64,000 bases of DNA from Saccharum officinarum. Taxonomy: Eukaryota > Streptophyta > Magnoliopsida > Poales > Poaceae. The position numbers and the translations under genes were made by a program. The notes under the pieces were generated by a model, which had not been told where the DNA came from, did no database searches, and was given only the letters and a program-made list of their open reading frames with translations. How positions within the stretch are numbered: position 1 is the first letter of the stretch; each line of letters starts with the position of its first letter. Positions 9,965-22,204 of this stretch are shown here, piece after piece. The stretch lies in NCBI GenBank assembly GCA_020631735.1, contig CM036159.1, positions 96,210,656-96,274,655 of the forward strand. Reading direction: 5' to 3'.

Positions 9965-10391
9965 ATGGATGACAGTAGGATGGATGACCGTCAGTGGATG
10001 TACTCGGGTCGCAGAAGCAAGAGTGATTTTAGTGATGAATGGTTGCACAAGACAGATGCTTTCTTGAACCATGCATTCGGCCCCGCTCGGCGAGGAGAGA
10101 TGAAAGTATTGTGCCCGTGCAGCAGATGTGGGAACTAGAGAAGACAAGATAAGGAGAACATGGGTAAACATCTTCTGAACCATGCATTCACGCCGGACAA
10201 CACCCGATGGATCTTCCATGATGAAGTAGATCATTTGAGAGAGGAGGCGGTGTGACCACGTCTGTAGGACTTTGATGTTGATACTGGGGTAGCAGACTTG
10301 TTAGATGACTTCCAAGAAGCATAGTACGCTGCAGGACGTACGGAGGAGATGGAGAAGACCACAAAGGCGTTCTACGACATGATGTCTTCGG
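9965..10391 (+). pseudogene. CACTA tnp2 transposase, N-terminal part (transposase-associated domain)
   Basis: ATG at 9965 starts MDDSRMDDRQWMYSGRRS and runs through FLNHAF and LCPCSRCGN, the pattern of the plant transposase-associated zinc-binding domain (Transpos_assoc) at the N-terminus of TNP2 proteins. A TAG at 10136 ends the frame. Related sequence continues past it (HLLNHAFTPDN.RWIFHDE), then TGA and TAG stops, to an FYDMMSS segment at about 10385. There a gypsy LTR interrupts the gene. The next part resumes at 26721. Confidence 0.8.
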
Positions 10392-13300
10392 TAATCTAAT
10401 GCCCTCCAAAGAGTACTCGTCTTCCATTAGACCCTAAGTACCCAAGGGAGAACACTAAACTAAGTGATTCTGTCGAGCACACCGCAAGGGAGAACTCGAA
10501 GATCCACATTTTTACATCAGGATCACAAATGAGAGAGTAAAGCTTACAACATTCTTACCATTTCTTACATCACTTTTAGTACAAATCAGAGTAATTCATT
10601 AAGTAGTTATAACAACGGAATATAAAACATTATCAGAGTTCAGCGGAAATGAAACCATTTAATGACTAGTTAAACATTTACATGAAGAACGTTTAATTGC
10701 ATGAAATGATATTAGATTAATAGTATTTTCCTTGTAAAACTTTTAGTGAGAGTTTTAATAAATAAACTCTACTCCGCATCGCAAAGGAATTCCTCGCTGA
10801 GCCCACCAGGAGGTTTCCACACACAAGTGTCAGCTCATCAGCACAAGTCACCTGCAACAGGGTAGAACAAACCCTAAGTACTCAATTATACTCCGCAAGA
10901 CTTACCCGTCAGGAGGAAGTAAAAGACTCCAAGGATTATGCAAGGCTTTTTGGCTTGTGGGCTTCTGTTTGTGAAAAGCAGCAATAAGAGTGTGTCCTTA
11001 ATTTCTTACTTTTAATAGCCGTATTTTATTTCTTATCCAACCTTCTATGTAAGCACCTAACCTATAATCAAGCAGGGTTGAGCAAAAGGAATCATTTCTT
11101 CATCTTTCAACTGCCAGTTCTTACTACGATGCCAGAGTGTAGTCAAGCCGTACCGTCACGCAGAAACGGCGATTCACGAATCAATATGCCCAGCTGGGTG
11201 CCCCGAAAACACACGCCTCGCTTGTACCCCGGGCACAAGCAAGACCAACCCGTTTCACTCATGTCAAGGGGTCCAGGTCCCCGTCCAAGCTCGGACTCTA
11301 AGCCCCAACACTGCAGGCCCGGCCTCAGTATGGTGCTTAGACCTCCTCAACCCAATATATATAACCACCCTAAAAAGCTGGTCCAGAAAGAGCCAGAACC
11401 CATGACAAGAGAGAAACAAGTTTTCCCACTCCCATAAGCAAGTATATGCTCGGGACAATAGATCTGTGACTTGACCAGGGTCCATGCAACGAACGGTCCT
11501 TAATTGACACAGGCGGAACAAATGCAACCAGAGCCCTGCTCTGTTGCCCAACCAGGACCAAGTCCATCCAACCCGTTCCGCCCGGTCTCCAATTATCCAT
11601 ATACATTTATATTCCATGTGATAGTGGCATGATAATAGTAATAATATTATAATTCCTATCTCTCGCGAGTGACAGACAATCACTCGGCTTCTACCGGAAT
11701 CCTGTAGCATAGCAATCTACACGATCATGTCATTCTAGTAAGACTCATGGGATCAGGATATATATATGCAAGTGGGTTTCATTCAACTCCTTTAAACTTA
11801 ATGCACAAGCATAACATAAAGTGCAGAATAATAGGGGTTATGCACCGGGGCTTGCCTGTGTATGATTTAACCAAAGTTAGTATTTCATCATGGCGGCACG
11901 ATCCTCCGGACACCACCTTTCGGCTACTCCAGATGACTTCACGCTCCATCATCGTTCCTATTATGATATGCGCGAATGCAATCGTAGATACATAAGTAAT
12001 CCACGGGACTCGCACAACTTAACATACGATTGTGTCACTCAAGCTAACGAGCTAAGCTACGCATCCACGTGGCCAAAACATCATCATTTCCCAGCAAGTC
12101 TTTTAGTGACACCGACCCAAGTGTTTCTTTATCCATTTCATTGATTTAATTTATATTTAAGCTCAGGCTCATTAGCTACCTTAACAATTTAATTATTTTG
12201 CGACTACCAAAATAACAGCGAGCAGCTAAATAATACTATGAAGCTATAGTAAAATTTTCAAAGCTAGCCCTATCATCATCTAGCTCCAAAAAATCCTACA
12301 AGTTCACCTTTAAGAAGATTAAGCATCTCAGAATAATTAGAGCAAGCCCAACAATATCATGAAACTACATGAACCAATTACACCTTTAGATAGATCATGA
12401 TTTTAGGAACTCAATGAACTTGGTTTCACCATTTTAGGACTCCTACACTATTTTATATTAATCTTATAAGTTTACTTCAGAAACTAATTAGAAAAGCTTA
12501 AGAAGTTAACAGGCCAGCAACAGCCGAGCTAGCCCAACAGCGCGACGCGGCCCGCGCGGAAACGCAACGCGCCACCAGGCCGGCCCACCAGCGGCCCAGA
12601 AAAATGGCCCAAGGCAGAAACCAACTGGGAGGGCGTCAGCTCTATTGCAAAAACAACCCTAGCACCACGGGTTATAACTAAACACCACCCCGCACTATTC
12701 CACCAGAGACAAACCTTTCACCCGCCACCCTAAACTAAGTTGTCTTCGCAACGACGGGGTCTTAGGCACGCCCGCGCGCGACGGCACGGCTCCGGCCGGC
12801 ACTGCACGGCCACTCTAGCCACCCGAGGACCGAAACGGCGCACCAAGCGAGCCGACGAGCTCCGCGGGACGCAAGCAAAACCTTAGGCGGTGCTCGAGCG
12901 GCATACGGTGCCCCCCAGTGCCCTGCCCACGCTGGCCGACCCTCAGCCATGGCGGCGACCCTGCCCCGGCGTGCCTACGCGTTCTTGGAAAGGGAGAAAT
13001 GATAGAGGAGTATCAGCAGCTCACCCAGGCGCGTCCTGCATCGACGGTTGGGGCGGAGGCGTGCTGAGGTGGTCCGGCCACGTGTGGCCGCACTGCGCGG
13101 CAGCGCTCCGAGCGGACACCGATGCGTCAGCTCCCCACCGGCTGCAACCCAGGCGAAGCTGAGGCGAGCACCGCACATGCGAAGTCAATACGAGCTCGAG
13201 ATCAACAGCAATCGAACCAATTTTGAGCCCTTACCCCAACCCCCTCGGTGCGGCGGCGCTCACGGCCGGCGACGCGCGGCACCCAAAAAATTGCCGCTTG

Positions 13301-14019
13301 GCACTGCTTGGCCGGGCCTACGGAGCAAAAGGGCGGCTAGTCGACTACCTAGGCCACACGCGGACGCGAGGAATTGCAGCAACTCGCGAAGTTGAAGAGA
13401 TGGGGAAAGAACGCGGTGACTTCGCTCACCGTGCGGACGAAGGGAGGTTACACGGGTGAGCCGCCCGGATAAAACAAGTGGCTCAACAATCGGGCAACTC
13501 GAGTACACTCGCGGACGAGGCATAGGGGAGGGCTTGGCGTGTTGTGCTTGCTCTCGAGTCGAAGTGGTCAACTCCGAGCAGTGCCACTGCTGACGGCAAG
13601 CGGAGCAAGCGGTGCAGGGCGGCACGCAAGGACCCACGAGGCGCGGTCGCGTTGGTGCCGGCTATTGGGAAACACCGAGGCAGAGGGAGGTCCCAACCCT
13701 ACTGTGGTCAGGGTCCTCAACCTCGCCATGACAAGTAAACGGGCACGCGAGGGAGTTCCACACCGTAGCCGAATCGAGCGACGAGATGCGCGCCACGACG
13801 GCCGAACGAAGCCAGCCGCTACCTCGATTTTTCCCTAAGCGCACCACGGCGGCTCGGTGTGGCTTGTCCAGCATGGAGCAAGACGAGGCGAGAGACGTGC
13901 CACGACATCGGCTTGGCATGCGGCAGCGGCCCACGCGCTGGCCCGCAGGGAGAGGCCGTGACCGGCCAAGAACCGCGCCCAAACGGCGGCCACGCACGCA
14001 AGGTGACCACACCTACGGG

Positions 14020-14301
14020 TAGGGATGAAAACAGATCGGATACGGACGGATATCGCTGATATCATATTTGTTTTCATATTTTTGGTCGGATTCGGATTCG
14101 AATATGGATAGTGTCAGCCATGTCGGATAGGATACGATTGGATGTCGACATCATAAATATGCGATTCAAGTATTCGGATATGGATACGGATACGGTATCG
14201 GATGTTGAATATCTGGACTCGGATACGGACAGATATGAACCCCTCTAAACGGATTCGGTCTCGAATACGGTCGGAAAATATCCGTACCGTTTTCATCCCT
14301 G
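14020..14301. mobile_element. hAT-type MITE
   Basis: A 282-base element with termini TAGGGATGAAAAC and GTTTTCATCCCTG (inverted repeats differing only in the outermost base) and an interior rich in GGATACGGA/TCGGATTCG repeats. The 8-base target duplication CCTACGGG lies at 14012-14019 and, beyond a solo LTR that landed on the junction, at 16691-16698. The 8-base duplication and terminal sequence support the hAT superfamily. It has no coding capacity. Confidence 0.85.
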
Positions 14302-14302
14302 C

Positions 14303-16686
14303 TGAAGGGTCGAGATGGCGGACTAGAGGGGGGGTGAATAGTCCATTCTAAAATTTAAACGCGTAGGCTAACCCAAACAAATGCGGAATTAAACTTATCG
14401 GTCTAGCCAAGACTACACCCCTGTATCTAAGTTCTCTAGCACCTTGCAAAGATCCTAATTAAGCAACTAAGGTGCTAAGCTTACCAAGAGCTCACCTAAT
14501 CAATTCTAGAGCAAGGTCACACAAACCTATGCACTAGTACTTTGCCAAGCGAGGGAGCTCCTACACAACTAGTGAAGCAAAAGCACAAAGCCTAAGCTTG
14601 CTAGCAAAGCTCAATAACAAGGCAACTAATGCCAAATTAGAGAGCGCAAAACACTTAGCTACACAAACTAAACAATGTGACTAACAAGGTTATACAAACC
14701 AAATTAGTCACGCAAAGGGAAGCTTCTATCTACACAAGCAAGAAGACAACTAGCAAACTATACAAGCAAACTAGTTACGAGAGCAACTACACAAGCACAA
14801 GTATATATGAAAGTAAATACAAGCTTGTGTTGCATGAAAGCAAACCACCGAGAAGAGTAGACAATGTTGACACAGTGATTTTCTCCCGAGGTTCACTTGG
14901 TTGCCACCAAGCTACGTCCCCGTTGTGTCGACCAACACTTTGTGGTTCGGCGGCTAATCGGTCACACACCGAGCCTCTCAAAAGGCACCGCAAGAACCCA
15001 CCATAAAGTGTGGTAGCTCAATGACACGCTCAACTAGAGTTGCTCTTCGCGATCCCCGCGGGGTGAGCACAATCCCCCTCACAAAGCTTCTCCGGAGCCT
15101 CGCACAATCTTCTTGCGAGCTTCGACGGAGCCACGAGCCACCAAGCCGTCTAGGAGGTGGCAACCTCCAAGAGTAACAAGCACCACCGGCTTGCAATACG
15201 ATCACCTAGTGCCACACGATGCAATCTCTCAAAGCAACGCACTAGAATCGCTCTCTCACTCGATCCGATGAACACTATCAAGCATGAGTGAGTTAGATGG
15301 CTCCCAAGCACTACCACACAAGTCACAAAGACTATAGTGTGCTCAGCTCTTGCCACAGCCAGCCAAGGCATCTATTTATAACCCCACGGTCAAATAGAGC
15401 CGTTACCCCTTTATTGGGCAGATTTTGGGACGACCGGACGCGCTGGTCGTAACTGACTGGACGCGCTCAGCCGCGTCCGATTCTCCAACGGTCACTGCGG
15501 CAACGGTCAAACCAAATGACCGGACGCGCCCCTGGCAACGACCGGACGCGCCCCTCGCAATGACGGGACGCGCCGCTGCCACGACCGGACGCGCCGATCG
15601 CACAGTACCGCGCTCGAAACGACATGACCGGACGCGCTCCTTGCGACAACCGGACGCGACAGTGCCAGCGTCCGGTTAGAGTCCAGTAAGCACCTTCAAC
15701 GATCGGACGCGTCCGATCATGTGTGACCGGACGCGCCGCGCGTTCGATCATCCTTGCGTTCTGCAATTCCCACTGGGCGCATGACCGGACGTGCCGGTCC
15801 CGCGAGTGACCGGACGCGCCGGTTACAAACCCTAACACCCGTGTTTGCGCTGTACTGACCGGACGCGTCCGGTCATACCATGACCGCGTCCGGTGCAGCG
15901 TCCGGTCACCTCTGTGACCTCCGTTCGCCTCCGTTTCTTTTCCGACTTCTGGCGTAGTGGAAAATAGGCTTTTCAACTCCTCGAAAACGCCTGAATCCAA
16001 ACCCTCTCTACCGCTCAAACTCCAATGCCTTCGCAAATGTGCCAACACCAACAAGTGATCACCACCTTGTGCACGTGTGTTAGCATTTTCATAATCATTT
16101 TATCGAAGGAGTTAACCACTCAACTTACCACGCCACTCGATCCTAGCAACGATGCATAGTTAGATCACACGAGTGGCACTAGATGACCGATATGCAAACA
16201 AGTTTGCCCCTCTTAATAGTACGGCCATCTATCCTAAACCCGGTCATAAACTTCTCTACACACCTATGACCGGTGAAATGAAAATGCCCTAGGTTATACC
16301 TTTGCCTTGCGCATTCCACTCCATCTCCTCCGACGTTGATGCAACACATGCACCAACCAATCACCAAATGATATGATCCACTTCATATCATCACGTGACC
16401 GTATTGGTTCATCGATCTTGACCTCACTTGCTCTTCACCGTTGCCTCGATCCTTCGGCGCCAAGCCATCACACAACTTGCCCTTCACCCTAGCAACCGGT
16501 CCATCAAGCCAAGCCTCATCTTGATCTTCTTCACCTTGGTCACATGACTCCATGTCATGTCTCATATGCAATGAGCTCCTTTATGATACCATCACATGTG
16601 GACTAATCTCCTGTGTATCTCACATAACCACATATTAGTCCACCTAAGTTGTCACTCAATTACCAAAACCAAACAAGGACCTTTCA
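14303..16686 (-). repeat. Solo LTR of a copia-type element
   Basis: A 2384-base LTR with minus-strand start TGAAAGGTCC and end ACCCTTCA. It is flanked on both sides by the 5-base duplication CCTGC (14298-14302 and 16687-16691). It is related to but distinct from the LTRs of the two copia elements here: it shares the TGGTTTTGG start motif, the CCCCCCCTCTAG end motif, the GC-rich GACCGGACGCG array (15430-15910) and the TATA box (15372-15380). The internal region was lost, most simply by recombination between the two LTRs. Small ORFs within it are not genes. Confidence 0.9.
15430..15910 (-). promoter_or_regulatory. GACCGGACGCG motif array upstream of TATA (solo LTR)
   Basis: Many copies of GACCGGACGCG and its reverse CGCGTCCGGTC lie within about 480 bases. 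In transcriptional orientation (minus) they end just before the TATA box TATAAATAG at 15372-15380. Equivalent arrays occur in the two other LTRs. Confidence 0.6.
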
Positions 16687-17277
16687 CCTGCCTACGGGGC
16701 CAAGCGACCAAAAGGTGACAAGCACGCTTTTTAAAGCAAGCCCAAGGCCTAAACTATCCCGGCCAGGACTAAACCAACTCAACAGAGCTCAAGAGGGTAC
16801 ATACGGCTACCAAAAGGAGCAACAACCTTAGACCAAGACAAACTAGAGGGGGAGTTACGAAAACGCCAAGACGAGTCTGTCTTGCTGATCACCAGATCCC
16901 GAACAGAGCACCGAACGTGGTTTTTATTGCGTTCAGACAAAGTTTGAGCAATTTTTAAGAGAGAAAAAAAAATTCGACACCCAACACCACTATGATCCAC
17001 ACCCTACTCCCACACTCACGTTGATACAACCAATCATGCAAGAATCATGAAGTTAGTGCTTAAACATTTTTGTTAGAATTTCTAACAGCATTTTTAAACA
17101 CTAAGGTAGATGGACTTGCTTGTTTATTTGATTCCCTTTCATCAAAAAGGTGAGGCAAAAACGATCTGCTTTATTATCCCATGTATAACTCGAGTCTAAA
17201 ACCCAAGAAGCTTGTTACGAATATCCTTAGATCCTAAACCGGGTGCTAAGCGAGTTCGTAACACCCGGGGTGTTACA

Positions 17278-17296
17278 ACCAACCCCCCTCAAAAGA
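17278..17296 (-). other. Polypurine tract of G1
   Basis: Minus-strand TTTTGAGGGGGGTTGG directly abuts the 3' LTR start at 17277, as expected for the plus-strand priming site. This confirms the element's minus orientation. Confidence 0.7.
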
Positions 17297-19019
17297 ATCT
17301 CGTCCCGATATTCTGGGCAAGAATCAGAAAAAGGGGAAGACATGATTTCACTTCTAAACAAAGATTACAAGAGGAGATTACACGACTTCGCAGACTACAA
17401 CTCTCGGGGATCTAGAGGCATCACGACTATGAACAAACTGATACAACTCACAACCTCTCTAGAACTCGACGAAGACATGGACAATGGAGGAGCAAAAGGA
17501 AAATGATTATCCAGAACATGGCGTAGGCCCAGCAGATCCAGAAGCAAGAGACCGAGAACTCGAACATCGCGACCCCTAAAACCTAACTATCCAAAGATGA
17601 ACTTGAACTTCTTCAAAGGAAACCAGATCCCTTCCGCTGAGCTACTCCAACCCCTCAGTCTGGTGACCTTAGATCTGCAAGCAACGGCTGGATCTCGAAG
17701 CTCGGCCTCCGACGGCTTTAGATCGGGAGGTGGGATGGAGGAGAGGCAAGCAAGGTGGCATTTTATAGTCCGGTGGACGGAGGTGGTGGCGCAGCGCACC
17801 GGGAAATGGAGGCGGCGGGGAGGGGGATTACCAATGGAACACGAGGTGGGGAACATCATCGCCATGGTGCGCTCCCTGTGCGAGCTTGAGTGGGAGAAAA
17901 GAAAAAGGAGGGGGGTCTGGTACTGGGACGAGGGCGAAAAACCGAGAGCCGACGAGGGCACCGGGAAAAGAGGGGCGTACAGCGCAAGGGCGAGGCGAGT
18001 GCGGCGCCATGCTGCGGCCATGCGAGTACGACTCACATGGGCCTCACCACCGGCGGCTTCCGCAGGACACGCAGTGACAGCGACCCGACAAATGTAGAGC
18101 GATCACCGGACACAGGGGCAACGTCCCATCGGTGTTCCAATTACTCCAGACTACTTATGTTCCCTATTGCTTTTCTCTTTCTGCTTTTGCCTTTGGGGTC
18201 CAACTTGCACCGGCCTTTCGTGTAGACTGAGATCAGGACATACGTGCTTCTTCCAAAACCCCGCTATCTTGGTCACAATTGTGAGGGTACTACTCCATCA
18301 ACTCATTGTGGATTTCCCGTTAGATCACCAGGATATTTTTACCAAGGAGAATGCTTGTAGCAAGGGCGGTACTACGGTGTAACTTAGCAACAGTGCTTGG
18401 TCAACAACCTCGATACCAGCGCGCGCCGAGCGGCACAGCCATGTGGTCGCAATCCACAGGTGGCCCTCGGTTCCATCACGGCACCATAAGCTATTAACCA
18501 GGCAACCATTACCAACTTACTCGTAGTAAAAGCAGTGGGGTCATAGGCCACGGAATTAGAAAAGAATTGCAAAGAATTTAAAGCAACAAGGGTTCCTTTT
18601 CAAACCAAGGAACAAGGAGCTTAAATCCCAAGGCGGATTTAAATCAAGAGAGTTCAAGTGTTCTACTGGGACATCCACAATTAGTTGATACAGTGTCCTC
18701 TGTCCTTCAAACGCGGCTGATCTGCTGTATCTGAGTAACTATTCCTCTTGCAATCTGTTTGCGGTTATATCAAGAACCAAAAACACGCTACAAGACCTAA
18801 GGGAAGATTGATGTAACAACCACACGGATAAAGCAATTACTTGTTCCAAACGGCCTTACACAGGTGCAACAGACAGGTACTCACATACTCGACGCATCAC
18901 TTGCATCCTACAACCTGATAGTCGCAACAACTACGGACGGAACACAACAAAAACATTACAACCCTGAAGGACAAAGACGAAGAGCACTACCAACTACGGT
19001 TATATTTCCCCTAGGATGA
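17297..19019 (-). other. G1 internal region downstream of gag, non-coding
   Basis: No pol domain is present. A GC-richer block (17580-18100) has overlapping frames on both strands, the largest 166 codons on plus and 149 on minus, without recognisable motifs. It could be captured host sequence but nothing in it is recognised. The rest is AT-balanced and featureless. Confidence 0.4.
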
Positions 19020-19928
19020 CTAATCCACTTCGTCGGGCCGAACGACTTCATTCCTGGGCTCTTGGGGCTCTTCTGCAGCACTGGGCTGTGGATTCGCTTC
19101 TTCTCCTGGTAGTGGTTGAGTGAGGGGGAAGAAAGGCTCTAACTCTGAGGCTTCCGTGGGCGGAGGTGCTGGCGGTACCGCAACACCAGTCCTCCTTCTC
19201 TCCAGCGGATGGACAGGGATCCCCTCCAAGATCAAGGGTTTCTGCCTTTCCGTGGCGATCGTCCTACGCTTGGCCCTTGTGGCAAGATAGGCGTCCTCCA
19301 GCTCCTGGGTATGACGGTCTTGGTCCACCTTGACAGCTTCTAACATGACAGCCTCTCGACTCTCCGCGGCTGCTAGATTGGCATGGGCTTCAGCAAGCTG
19401 CACTTCGAGCATCCAGGAGAAGATCTCGGCTTCCTCAACACGGCGGAGACACTCCCTCAGCTCCGAGGCTTGCCGGTCGTACTGCTCGTCCAGGGCAAGC
19501 AAGTACGAGGTCAGGTGCACCAAGGTCGGGTTGTCCTCTTGCACGTCTGGACCTTGCAAAGTCTCCATGCGGGCCTTCCATACCCGCCGATTCTTGTCCC
19601 AAGGGGGAAAGAACCGCATGGGAGTACGAGCAATGGGCCCTTCATAGATCTGGCAGAGATGCCGCAAGGCTTTGCGGGCCGCAACTTGGTAGATGTCACC
19701 AAAGCGAAACCCGGTTGCAGTCACATTCTAGGCTTCAGTGATGTCAGGAAACTCCTCACTCTTGCCAATGTAGACGGTGACCTTGCATCGCTCCGTGCCA
19801 TGCTTCATGTACTCACGGCCCTCATACTCGGGACGCTCCTGAACGCCGAGCTTTTGCAAGGTGGCATACAGGATTTTGGGAAAACCCTCGGTGTTCAGGC
19901 AGTAGCTACTAACCCAGACTCCTGCCAT
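19020..19928 (-). pseudogene. Gag-like protein of non-autonomous element G1, with one in-frame stop
   Basis: ATG at 19928 (MAGVWVSSY) opens a 302-codon frame broken only by a TAG at 19728-19730. The second part carries FRFGDIYQVAARKALRHLCQ, a proline-rich turn (PMRFFPPWDKN), a long Ala/Glu/Arg-rich segment of coiled-coil character (roughly residues 130-230), and an acidic Pro-rich tail ending at 19020. There is no zinc knuckle. Its place between primer site and polypurine tract as the only ORF argues for a structural, Gag-like role. I recognise it as a recurrent grass retrotransposon protein type but cannot name its fold. If the TAG is a simple substitution, the protein was recently intact. 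Confidence 0.65.
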
Positions 19929-20648
19929 CCTTGGTGGGTGGTGAGTGGTGGTTGCAATGAAGGCTTGAGCGAGAACTCATTCAAGAGAAAGGGCTAAATG
20001 AGCTAGGATGCACCGAATGATGGTTCCCGATGGCTAGGCTCGCCCTTAAATAAGGCAGAGCGGCCAGTGGTCCTATCGCAGTCCATCCTAGAGCCATGCA
20101 CGGGGCCAGTAAAAGTGAACAGCAAGATCTTCACACGCACACGGCGAGCGGTGACCGAGGTCAAAAAGGGTTAGTACGACTATAAGGCAGAGGTTCGACA
20201 AGAGCGTAGAAAGGGGACGGCAATGTATGGGTCAGACATGCATGAACCAACAGGTGTGCACGACGCACGAGACCACAGTACCATTATGGCTACACTGACA
20301 AAGACTGGTCGACGTCAACAACTATTGCACAACAGCATATGCATGAATGCACGTCCTATCCATCCTCACACTGTTACCAACATATATGGCAACCGTTCTC
20401 AGATTTTTGGCACATCGTGCTCTCCTTGTAGCTAGTCGACGCTAGCGAACTAGGCACGGGGTTAGGGTACCTGCAGAAACTTGATTAAGCCTAACTAGGT
20501 CAGCAGAGTGCCATCTATCCTGGATACATAACCATAGTAATAGGCTACTTATATAACTTCGCATGCAAACGTCTTAACTTTTTGAAAAGGATTGGTTGTC
20601 AAATTTTTAATTTAGAAAGGGTTTTAAAGCTTTATTGTCTCAACCTAG
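19929..20648 (-). other. G1 leader between primer site and gag
   Basis: About 0.7 kb with no gene recognised; an untranslated leader of the retrotransposon. Confidence 0.5.
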
Positions 20649-20660
20649 CTCTGATACCAC
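20649..20660 (-). other. Primer-binding site of G1
   Basis: Minus-strand TGGTATCAGAGC, the canonical plant initiator tRNA-Met primer site, begins two bases after the 5' LTR end (TGTCACA at 20662). Confidence 0.85.
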
Positions 20661-20902
20661 CTGTGACAGAATCTCCTAATCTAATGCCCTCCCAAGAGTA
20701 CTCGTCTTCCATTAGACCCTAAGTACCTAAGGGGGAACACTAAACTAAGTGATTCCGTCGAGCACACCGCAAGGGAGAACTCGAAGATCCACATTTTTAC
20801 ATTAGGATCACAAATGAGAGAGTAAAGCTTACAACATCCTTACCATTTCTTACATCACTTTTAGTACAAATCAGAGTAATTCATTAAGTAGTTATAACAA
20901 CG

Positions 20903-22026
20903 GTGTCGGTGTTCGGACCCGAGGGGGTCCTAAACCAACGAGTAAATGCTGCGTGTCTCTTTCCTGGATGGTGATGCAAGGAGAACACACGAGGGTTTAT
21001 CCGGGTTCGGGCAAAAGAAAGCCCTACGTCTAGCAGGGGAGAGAAGTTTGTATTTCCTTGCACCGAAGTGCTCGTGTAGGGGTTACAAGCATACGAGAGA
21101 GGGCGTCGAGCCCAAGTCTCAAAGAGAGGAAAAAGAGAGAGGGCGTCGAGCCCAAGTCTCAAAGAGAGGAAAAAGAGATCGGTCGGTCGGTCGGTCGGTG
21201 CCTTGGTCCCTTTGTAGAACCCTGGCCTGCCCTTTTATAGGGCGAGAGGAGGCCAAGACGACGGGGAGCCTTGAGGTGATGTTTTGTCGATTCCTGTTGA
21301 GCTGACCGTAGCGACGTGCTCTGGGAATGGCCGGCCATCCCTGGACACCATGGTGACGTGGGAGACGAGACGGCGAAATGACCCGGAGCGCCATGCCACA
21401 CCGTCCTTCCCTTGTCGTTGAACTGTACCGAGCGTCGAGGTTGGGTCGAGGCCGGGTCGAGACCGGATGGATAAGGCCGAATCTCCGAGATTGCGGAGAA
21501 CGGGCCTTGTCTTATCCTCCCTCGAGGGTGATCGATGGTAAACAGTGCGCAGTAAGGTGGGTACAGTGACAGGTTTCACCTCCCATCACGGGATGGGCGG
21601 TAAAATAGTGAGATCTGACACGGGCATTGTTCCCACGTCGATCCTAGTCACAGCCATGCCAGTAGGTGGTAGTAGGTAACCGCATTAAATGCTATGGCTT
21701 TTGTCCTGGGGTAGGTAAAGAGAACGAGTCGAGCCGCTCGACCCGGGCTCACGCGAGTCAGAGTTTTTCCCAGTGGGCGGACGAGCCTCGCGCGGGTCAG
21801 AGCGCCGTCGAGGTACCTTGCTGTACGGGATGGGGCGCGGTCGAGGCGCCCCGTCGAGCGGGCCTCGTACGAGTTGGAGCCAGAGCGCGGTCGTGGCGCC
21901 CCGTCGAGCGGGCCTCGTACGAGACGGACAGGATACGCGGTCGAGGCGGGCTGCCTTTTATTGCGGTTTTAGTCATTTTAGATTTAGCGATGGATGTGGG
22001 TACCCCCATACTTTTAGTACCGACAG
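20903..22026 (-). repeat. 3' LTR of G2
   Basis: A 1124-base LTR bounded by TGTCGG and CCGACA. A minus-strand TATA box (CTATAAAAGG) lies at about 21233-21242. It contains a perfect 40-base tandem duplication (21095-21134 and 21135-21174, unit GAGAGAGGGCGTCGAGCCCA...) followed by (GGTC)n at 21180-21199. ORFs in it are not genes. Confidence 0.8.
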
Positions 22027-22204
22027 TCGCCCCCGAGCCTTTGGGTGAGTGTGTGATCACTCTCCCAGAGGTTTGTTTGAGCTGGAGTCATAGTGTCGTG
22101 ATTTTTTCCGGTGGGGGCGCGCGAGCGCTCCCGCCGGGTGTAGCCCCCGAGGCCTCGGTGGAGTGTTGAGACTCCTCCGAGGTCTTGTATTCGTTTTGTT
22201 GGGG

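Larger units (their letters stand above)
10392..17277 (-). repeat. 3' LTR of G1, containing two nested insertions
   Basis: Minus-strand start TGTAACACCCC at 17277. The other end is at 10392, where the match to the 5' LTR (20679 onward) begins, so the terminal bases TGTGACAGAATCTCC found at 20662 are absent here. Its host sequence is 10392-14019 plus 16691-17277, about 4.2 kb. It contains a GC-rich block (12750-14010) whose ORFs on both strands look spurious, and the conserved GTAAGT...TTGCAG block (about 10852-10935, minus). Confidence 0.8.

Noticed and set aside
17587..18097. Possible captured gene in the G1 internal region
   Set aside because: Two antisense frames of similar length without motifs; GC content suggests a foreign piece but nothing identifies a source.
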